64,000 nucleotides of DNA from Adineta ricciae (taxonomy: Eukaryota > Rotifera > Eurotatoria > Adinetida > Adinetidae), in NCBI GenBank assembly GCA_905250025.1, contig CAJNOJ010000030.1, positions 1 to 64,000 on the forward strand, written 5' to 3'. This document shows, piece by piece, positions 56,838 through 64,000 of this stretch; within the stretch, counting starts at the first letter, position 1; each line of letters opens with the position of its first letter. The position numbers were made by a program, and so were the translations under genes. The notes under the pieces were generated by a model, which was given only the letters and a program-made list of their open reading frames with translations, searched no databases and was not told where the DNA came from.

Positions 56838-56926
56838 TAAACATTTTTTGTGGATATGTGTTTTTTTGTACAAATTAAATATAAGCTATTCTGTTTTTTT
56901 TTCAGATATATACTCAAATATTTACT

Positions 56927-59048
56927 ATGATTTCACTCGTTCTACTTGCCGTAGTCCTCGGACTCTTCATCTATTTACTATATCAACCAATTTGTCGCGT
57001 CATTTATCAGAAGAGTGTCTATTCATCCACGATACTCTGTCCACGAAGTCATCCAATCTTCGGGGTTTTCTTTCATCTTAACGGACGAATTTCTAAAGCT
57101 GGTAAGTTTCTCTTTGTTTACTTTTTGCACTGACAAATATGCAATTCTTTTAGAACAATTTCGACGTTTACTTTCCTACTGGTACGAACATCCGAATGAA
57201 CCTGTTATATGCCTTTGGTTTTTCATTTGGCCCTTCCTCCTTATCAATCGTTCAGATTACTTAGAGGTAAAAATTTCTAATTTTGAAATAAGCTGAAATA
57301 ACCACCTGAATCGTAGCCGTTCCTTGGACCAAATACCAAACATATCACAAAATCAGTTCAATATTCATTGTTTAATGACTGGTTGAAAACTGGTCTGTTG
57401 ACAAGGTATATGCGAAAGATACCTTGAAAAATAGAACTTATCGACTGTTTGTTTTCTAGTACGGGTGCGAAATGGAAAGCACGTCGACGTCTCATCACTC
57501 CATCCTTTCAAAATACTCACGTCCTTACCAATTGCTTCACTATATTCAATGAACAAATCGTTACTTGCATGAATCGTTTGCAACGTGTAGCTGAAACTGG
57601 TGAACCAGTGAATCTTTTCGAATACGTCTCAGCATGGACACTCGATGTCATTTGCGGTAAGGTTGCATCAGATCTATCTTATTTCGAACAAAATATTCTC
57701 TCGTTGTAGAAATGGCTATGGGTAAAAATGTCAACGTTCAAACGAAAGAGTCAGATTATGTCAAAGCAGTCATGAAGTAAGTTTTCATTTGAATATGCCT
57801 GAAATATTAAATGAAGACCTGTCGCTTTATCAGAATTACAGATATCATTGCCCTTCGTATTCGTTCACCTTCACTCTGGTTTGATCCCTTCTTTGCATTG
57901 ACTGCTATTGGTAAAGAACACGCACAACAATTGAAAGTTGTTCGACAATTTACTCAAAAAGTGAGACGAATTACTCTAACGTTGACCAAGTAAAAACTTT
58001 TCTCGCACTCATAGGTGATCGAAGACCGTTTTGAAGAATTTGAAAAAGCTGAGTTCGAACCAACACGTATGGCCTTTCTTGATACTCTACTTTCAAAAAT
58101 GAAAGATGGAACATTGTCATTGGAAGATGTACAAGAAGAAGTTGATACATTCATGTTCGGAGTACGTTGTCTTGTATTCATACAAAGACAAAAAGCATTT
58201 TCATGATTTTTTTTCGAAATTTGTAGGGCCACGAAACAACTGGTACGGCATTGAATTTTGCTTGCTGGATGATTGCTCTACATCCAGATGTTCAAAGGAA
58301 GTTATACGAAGAAATGAAATTGATTTTTGGTAAATATTTCATTTTTCTCCTTGTGTTCTCATCGAACATGAATTTATTTTTATTTAGGCAATGACATAAC
58401 ACGACCATGCACATTAGAAGATACGAAACAAATGGAATATCTCGAACAAGTCATCAAAGTAAGTTCTGATCTCTTCGAATGAATTTCTTTTCCTAAATAA
58501 TCGAGTCAACTTTAGGAATCACTTCGACTTCTTCCTTCCATACCCGTCATTGGACGAGAAATTCAAGAAGATTTTGAATATGGTACTATTCTTTGTTGTT
58601 GCATTAAACAAATTTAAATATTGTTTTCTTTTCCTGCTAGATGGCAAGAAGTTTTTGAAAGGCACTACAGTAATGATGTTTCTCTATACGATTCATCGCG
58701 ATCCACGATATTTCCCCGAACCCGAAAAATTCGATCCCAGTAGATTTTCGCCAGAAAATATCCGACAAATACCACCCTATGCTTATATTCCATTTTCGGC
58801 GGGAGCGCGTAATTGTATCGGTAAGGACTATCTGCTGATTTTTGACAACCTAATCTTCTATTTTGCACATTTTAGGACAACGATTTGCTTTGCTGGAAGA
58901 AAAGGTGTTTCTTTCTACATTGCTCCGCAGATATCACGTATCGACGGATCAAACTTATCGTGATTTTGAACCAACCGAAGAGATCATTCTTCGATCAAGC
59001 AATGTGCTCAACATCAAACTTTCCCCGCGAAATCATTTCAATCATTGA
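56927..59048 (+). CDS. Cytochrome P450, CYP4 clan
   Basis: About ten exons, of which exon 1 is 56927-57101, giving about 500 residues. An N-terminal anchor (MISLVLLAVVLGLFIYLLYQ) is followed by the CYP4-type helix C text GLLTSTGAKWKARRRLITPSF, the I-helix GGHETTGTAL (oxygen activation), the ExxR KESLRLLPSIP, and the haem loop PFSAGARNCIG with the axial Cys, then QRFALLEEK. CYP4 enzymes mainly omega-hydroxylate fatty acids and related lipids in the ER membrane. A pyrimidine-rich CAG ends 21 nt before the ATG and only 68 nt after the SMS-like stop, so co-transcription with trans-splicing is possible. Confidence 0.92.
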
Positions 59049-59482
59049 TATTCTTTTTTTTGTATATACACTTTGCGTCTAGTCATCGCTTTTTTATTTA
59101 TATATTTATTAAATATACTTGCTACATATAAATCTCACTGTTTCGTGTTTATTTTGAAATCGACAATACTCGTAACAAAAGAATCAACATAACTAACAGA
59201 CTCAAAACCTACTTGATCACAACAATTAGTTTGTAAAAAGGAATTCGTTGAAAGTAGCTGAGAATATTATGATTCACACGTGTACTGGCAGATCTAAAAG
59301 ATCGACAAGAATTCGCATTTGATGTAACATCTTTAAAACAAGAAAATTTTTCTCAAAATTCCGTTATAAATGGTAAAGATGTGTCTGCTAAAACTGGTAT
59401 CTTAGAATTCGCGTGATATATAAAACAATCCTTCATAAACAATCTATTGGCTCGAAGACATGTATTACATTCGGAGATTCAG

Positions 59483-59641
59483 CTAGTGGCGGCGCCCAGG
59501 GGAGAGGAGGCGAGGGGCTGAGCCCTCCAGAAATTATCTGAGCTTCACCCCAGTTTTAAATATTTTATGCTTAAGTATGAGGGTTGGGCCCCCCCCCCCC
59601 CCCCCCTCAACACTCACTCAAAATCCTGGTGCCGCCGCTAG
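59483..59641. mobile_element. MITE-like non-autonomous DNA transposon
   Basis: 159 bp bounded by imperfect 14-bp terminal inverted repeats, CTAGTGGCGGCGCC at the left and GGTGCCGCCGCTAG at the right (two mismatches when paired). The flanks repeat ATTCAG (59477-59482 and 59642-59647), a 6-bp target-site duplication; 8 bp is possible (AGATTCAG or ATTCAGCT) depending on how the ends are set. The element is GC-rich in AT-rich surroundings and carries a run of 18 C at 59589-59606 plus G-rich segments. There is no coding capacity. An 8-bp duplication would suggest a hAT-type transposase. Confidence 0.8.
59589..59606. repeat. Homopolymer run of 18 C
   Basis: Lies inside the MITE. Such runs are unstable and hard to sequence, so the exact length is doubtful. 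Confidence 0.9.
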
Positions 59642-60375
59642 ATTCAGCTGGTGAACGAAGCATACATTTGTTATTCCAATAATAGTATCTGTGTGAGAGT
59701 TTATGCACAAATCTGGCGATTCCTCTGTCTCCAAGGATTATTTTCACACACATATTCATTTAGAAAACCAGTTATGATTTATTCAGTTGCTTAGAAATAT
59801 TAATTACGAAAGTCAAAGTCAAATATCATTCCATGATTCATCTCAAATCTGTTCAAATGCATATCCGGGTGCCTGTCTTAACACGTTCTGTCGAGTATTA
59901 AAACGATTAAAGAGATCATCTTCTGTATAAAACATTCGCCCTCGTCCTTCAAGAAGATTGTACATCAGTCAGTTCATATTTACTCGAACCTCACATACGT
60001 TCAATAAAATTGTATTGAATATAAAATCTTTGTTCAGTGAGGCACAGACATTCTTCTAATATTCAATTTTTGGAATTGATTTTCTAGTCACCCACACCCT
60101 GCGTGACTGTTGCTTTTAAGATTCATATTTCACTCGAACGAAACTATCTCAGACGACGTACACGTGGTGATCGGACCATAATCTGGATATATGATTATAA
60201 TCACTTCACCATAGAAAGAAAGAACGAAGTCGTCGGATGCATGATTTTATCTAGTCGTTTCTGGCAATAAACATAACGATGTAGTGACGATCATACTGTC
60301 GATATTTACATCGGGTCATACACAACGTTGTGTATCACATACAGATCTATCAGATACGTTACTGCAATTATACAT

Positions 60376-60537
60376 CTATTCGTTTCGAACGGCAAATAAA
60401 ATAAATGGAGCCTCCTCGAAAAATTCCCACAGCTTTCTTTGAAATTCGCCGAAGTAGATCTCATTTTCGTCACCGGATTTAAACATTTCGTATAGGAAAT
60501 TTGTGGAATCGTATTTAATACCTTCAGATGGATCCAT
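60376..60537 (-). CDS. Possible 53-residue acidic protein
   Basis: A frame below usual size limits: MDPSEGIKYDSTNFLYEMF, then SGDENEIYFGEFQRKLWEFF and EEAPFILFAVRNE. It is acidic and amphipathic, reads like real protein, and starts exactly after an acceptor-like TTTGAATAG. It might be a complete small protein or a last exon. No family recognised. Confidence 0.35.
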   Translation of the reverse strand: MDPSEGIKYDSTNFLYEMFKSGDENEIYFGEFQRKLWEFFEEAPFILFAVRNE

Positions 60538-60877
60538 CTATTCAAAAACTTGAGTCAGTAGTGATTGAACTTATCAAAGAATGGTTAATGCAGGAACCCA
60601 GGTCGATCATTCCGGTGACTGGATCCGTTTAAACCTGAGTCGATTTCAGTCGGAATTCGGCGGCAAGGAAGTCGTCAGAAAGTGAACTTAACCGGGCGGA
60701 ACCGACCGAGCCACAATAATCTGGGTAGTTAACGATGATAATACCTCTAGGCCAAAGAGGTTTGATTGGTCAGTTTGTATTTTAATTATGTTCTTCGGAC
60801 AAATGAGATATTTATTCCATTTATCCTTTGTCATTATAGTCTGTCGTCGATATTTGAGTAAGTTCATTCCTTCTGCT
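60538..60877. other. Intergenic
   Basis: Contains a somewhat GC-richer stretch at about 60600-60760 and a short hairpin-capable sequence near 60744-60761 (CCTCT and AGAGG). No gene seen. Confidence 0.35.
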
Positions 60878-61612
60878 ATGGGTCAACAACGATCTCCGAC
60901 AGCTTTCAAAGTTCGTAGACTACTAGTTCTGTGATACTGTTAGCTAATACATCTGTGTAGTGCTTGATGGAAAGAAATGGAATATTTCTTCGGTTTTGTC
61001 ACTATTTATCACTAAACATCGTGTTTTAATTTTAGGTTTATCGTGTAGAACATGAAGTGAATGCGAGTCCTATAGAACTGGACGATGTTGGCGTAGACAA
61101 CACGTCATGGACTTACGATGATTCAGCAGGCATTCGTGATTATTTTCGATTTTTTCGTGGAAATCATCTTGCGGCGCGCTTAATTGGTCAGACTTTTATA
61201 GTGACGTCAAGGTCACACTAGGTGCAATTATGATCCTTCTGTGGAGTTTTCTGTTCCTAGTATTTTCTTCGTTGAGTAAGGTCATGAAGAGAAATTAGTT
61301 TTTTGTTAAATAAAGATACTATTCATAAGAGCACCAAAGATTATCAAAAGAATCATGAACATCTTTCTCATTTCTTTTGCAAATTATCGGTTAACACGCC
61401 AATCAAGCATGTACAGCTAGAAATTAGAAATAGTACTCATTCTGATCAGACTTGAACAACGTTAAGCTTCACCATTAGCACTGAGTTTAACAAGAACTAA
61501 ACTGTATTTTTCGATCGACTAGTTCACAAAGTCTTTACGATTGAAAACTATTTAAACAGGTACTACTTGTAATTGCTATTGCTGCATTATTCGTCTGCTA
61601 AAGAAAATGTAG
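60878..61612 (+). CDS. Small putative membrane-protein gene with an unresolved frame change
   Basis: Exon A (60878-60910, MGQQRSPTAFK) joins at a GTTCGT donor to an exon at 61036 reading VYRVEHEVNASPIELDDVG, then SWTYDDSAGIRDYFRFF. In that frame it stops at 61221. A different frame takes over from about 61145 and encodes SDFYSDVKVTLGAIMILLWS then FLFLVFSSL, a clear membrane helix, up to a GTAAGG donor at 61276. A final exon from 61560 ends STTCNCYCC then IIRLLKKM. A 35-nt intron (61157-61191, GTGG...TCAG) would connect the frames; otherwise there is a frameshift. Gly2 and Ser6 suggest myristoylation. No family recognised. Confidence 0.4.
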
Positions 61613-61983
61613 TTATGTTTTGTGTCATTTCGTCCGCATTAGCATGTGTCGAGCGGTTTTCTCTTTCGCCTATTTCTATCTCAACACAAGGTAAGTAAAG
61701 TTTGCATCATATTCGGGTGTTTTTGAATGTTTTAATTTTCGAAGGGGATCACGGGAAGAAGAATATAATTTTGCCAGCACCTCAAAATAATCAAAAATTA
61801 ACGAATCAACAAATATTACTGTTGAAAGGCTTTTTTTTATACTGAGTGGGCTTACTTGGCCGTAGGTACAAAGTTGTCTTAGAGTCATTTTTGTAAATGA
61901 GTTCAAATAATTAGATAGAGTTTTCAAAAAATTTATTGACTATATACAAAATTACATATCAAAGGGAATAGCATAAGAGAAAA
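61613..61983. other. Intergenic, 3' flank of the ABC transporter gene
   Basis: AT-rich sequence between convergent 3' ends. A - strand frame across 61927-61676 has no support. Confidence 0.35.
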
Positions 61984-64000
61984 CTATAATTGAGAATCAC
62001 CTAAATCTGTCAATTGTCGTCGGACCAATTCTTGGTAAACACCATTCTCGATTGCCATTAATTCTTCGTGCGAACCTTGTTCGACCAGTTTGCCTTTACA
62101 GATGACGAAGATTCGATCGCATTTTTCAAATGTGCTCAAACGATGTGCTGAGATAAGTACAGTACGTTTTTGTTGATTGTTTTGAACTAATGATTCTTGA
62201 ATCTGAATGAAAATACGAAACATTATTCGATTTTTGCGTATAAAACTCAATCATGAAACTCACCAAACGTTCACTAATTGGATCTAAAGCAGATGTAGCT
62301 TCATCGAGAAGGAGAATATTTGGTTTACGGATAATCGCACGAGCAATTGAGACGCGTTGTTTCTGACCACCAGAAAGTTGAGTGCCCCGTTGGCCACATG
62401 GTGTGTTGTAACCATCGACGAGACCACTGATGAAGGTATGTGCATCTGCTTCTTTCGCTGCCGATTCAACGATGGCATCCTGTTCCACGACTGCAGCTTC
62501 ACTCTTCTCTTGATTCTCGTCTTCGTTTTCATCCATGGCGTAGAGAATATTTTGACGGATTGTTCGGTTGAAGAGAATAGGTTCTTGACCTACCAAAGTG
62601 ATCTGAAAGAAAGTATTGCGATGAATGTTATGTTTTTTTTCGGAAATGTCAAATTTTACTTTTTGATGAAGATATTTATGATCATATTCTTGAATTTCAT
62701 GACCATCAATCAAAACCTTTCCTTCATTTGGATCATAGAAACGTTCCAAGAGATTCAGACACGTCGATTTACCTAAAGAGAAAGATAAGTTATTCAAGAT
62801 CATTCGATAAATTCGAAATCTTACCAGAGCCAGATGGTCCAACAAAAGCGTATGTTTTGCCGGGCTCGATTCGGAATGAAACATTCTGTAAATGCACAAG
62901 AAGAAACATAGAATAACACTCGTAAACAAAAGCGTCAACTAACCGAAATGGCTTTTTCATTGGGTCGTGCAGGATAGGTCAGTGTCACATCTTGAAATTC
63001 GATTTCACCGCGAAATTCGTCTGGTTTATAATCTCCACTCGGTTTTTGTTCTATAGATCGGTCAATATATTCAAATACTGATTCACTTGCACCAGCAGCT
63101 GTTTTCAACGATGAATAGATTTGTGAAATATCCTATGATATACAATACACAACTCATAAAGACACAATTTATCCAAGTGACACTTACTGAGAGAATAGGG
63201 CCGAGTGCAAGTTGACACATGATGAATGATAACATGTCAGAGCCAGGTAATCGATTTTCACGCACTAATTTAGCACCGTAAGTTAATATTGTTGCACTTA
63301 GACCGACACTTCCCATCTATGATGTAGAAAAGGTAAACGTTTATGAAGAGGGAGAGAGCTGAGATCGATGGAACTTACATCGACAAACCACTTTTGTACG
63401 GAAGCTAATCCTGCTTGAGCAACGAGTGCTCCATAGGCTTGTTGCAGAATACTCGTATATCGTTTGATTTCACCATTTTCATTTGCAAAACTGCGTACTG
63501 TTCGAATACTTTGAATGGCTTCTTCGGATACTTCCGACGAATCAGCCGTCAGATTTTGCACTTTTTCCGACACACGTCGACTTGTATTACCACTTAATTT
63601 AATAACGACAAGAATAACAGGAGTGCCAACAATACAGATCAATGTTAGATAAGCATTCAATTTGAACATGACTAATATGATACCGACTAGAATAGAAAAC
63701 AATTCTTTCATAAGAGTACTAAAAACATACAAATCGATGTCTTACTAAATTTGAACACGGAACCAATACATTGCGAAACATTATTTGCAACAGTTGTACT
63801 CATGATTTCTGTGTCATGATTGAGACGCGAAAGTAGTTTCCCACTTTCATGTGTGTCGAAGAATCCAATTTCTTGTTGAAGGTAAGTCTGGAACAGTTTT
63901 GTACGTAGACGAATACTCAAACGTGCTACACAAACTGAAAACACCCATAGACGAAATCCACCGAAGAGAATACTAGAAAACAAATCTTTAACAACTAGCT
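61984..64000 (-). CDS. ABCB-type (TAP/ABCB9-like) half transporter, 3' part
   Basis: Multi-exon gene; the N-terminal part lies beyond the window edge. Visible are the later half of the transmembrane domain, with the coupling segment [20 protein letters not shown] (typical of TAP/ABCB9 and mitochondrial ABCB proteins) and NASRR-like [20 protein letters not shown], and a complete nucleotide-binding domain. In the latter are GPSGSGKST (Walker A), [15 protein letters not shown] (Q-loop), [14 protein letters not shown] (signature), [13 protein letters not shown] (Walker B with catalytic Glu) and ISAHRLST (H-loop). Ends [10 protein letters not shown]. It would export peptides or lipids across an organelle or plasma membrane. 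An acidic insertion ([20 protein letters not shown]) sits between Q-loop and signature. Confidence 0.88.

Larger units (their letters stand above)
59049..60375. other. Intergenic with a MITE
   Basis: Apart from the 159-bp element at 59483-59641, this is AT-rich DNA without a supported gene. Confidence 0.45.

Noticed and set aside
59483-59641. GC-rich block as an exon or CpG island
   Set aside because: Terminal inverted repeats and flanking duplication show a transposon; no open frame spans it.
1-64000. tRNA, rRNA, CRISPR array, bacterial operon or telomere repeat
   Set aside because: No cloverleaf with A/B boxes, no spaced direct-repeat array and no TGTGGG-type tandem was found by eye. The intron-rich animal genes exclude a bacterial source.

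Overview
The window looks like nuclear DNA of a small-genome invertebrate, most probably a bdelloid rotifer (Adineta/Rotaria type). It is AT-rich, genes are packed on both strands, and most introns are 50-70 nt with GT-AG ends. Gene content is animal: an estrogen-receptor-type nuclear receptor, a P2X channel, a DBHS/NONO protein, WDR88, TRAF and an NCAM/Fasciclin II-like adhesion molecule. One single-exon gene of fungal or bacterial character also fits a bdelloid. The species call is inference. I joined exons by hand from reading frame, splice sites and phase; where the phases were checked I give full models, otherwise a span.

Layout. 0.4-2.8 kb: WDR88 (+). 4.8-5.8: a nuclear-receptor ligand-binding-domain protein without a visible DNA-binding domain (+), behind a 2 kb region rich in AAGGTC half-sites. 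6.7-7.2: single-pass membrane protein (-). 8.8-11.3: exosome nuclease EXOSC10/Rrp6 (-), divergent from a small secreted protein (+, 11.6). 12.9-13.8: cyclin D (+), convergent with a NONO/PSPC1-type RNA-binding protein (-, 14.6-16.4). 16.8-18.0: six-exon multi-pass membrane protein (-). 19.0-21.8: two unrecognised single-exon genes (-). 24.2: acetoacetate-decarboxylase-like gene (+). 26.0: ABRACL/costars (+). 26.3-28.8: DHX33 helicase (-). 29.7-33.3: NCAM/Fas2-like receptor, five Ig and two FN3 domains (-).

36.6-38.3: TRAF/MATH protein (+). 38.5-41.5: a small hydrophilic protein, a putatively myristoylated propeller-like protein and P2X (all -), with P2X divergent from an SLC46-type transporter (+, 42.7-44.4). 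45.3-48.5: estrogen-receptor-type NR3 with two candidate first exons (-). 51-52: EF-hand plus PLAT protein (+). 52.3-52.7: small basic protein (-). 53.5-59.0: three lipid genes, fatty acyl-CoA reductase (-), a sphingomyelin-synthase/PAP2-like enzyme (+) and a CYP4-type P450 (+). 59.5: a 159 bp MITE. 60.4-61.6: two small uncertain genes. 62.0-64.0: 3' part of an ABCB/TAP-like transporter (-), cut by the window edge.

The genes do not form one pathway. The themes worth noting are two nuclear-receptor genes in one window, a neighbourhood of lipid enzymes, many splice-acceptor-like sites just 5' of start codons (compatible with the spliced-leader trans-splicing known in bdelloids), and several unusual proteins: a P2X lacking canonical ATP contacts, an EF-hand/PLAT fusion, and a DHX33 with an in-frame TAG that a 27-nt intron would remove. 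I saw no tRNA, rRNA, CRISPR array or long transposon.
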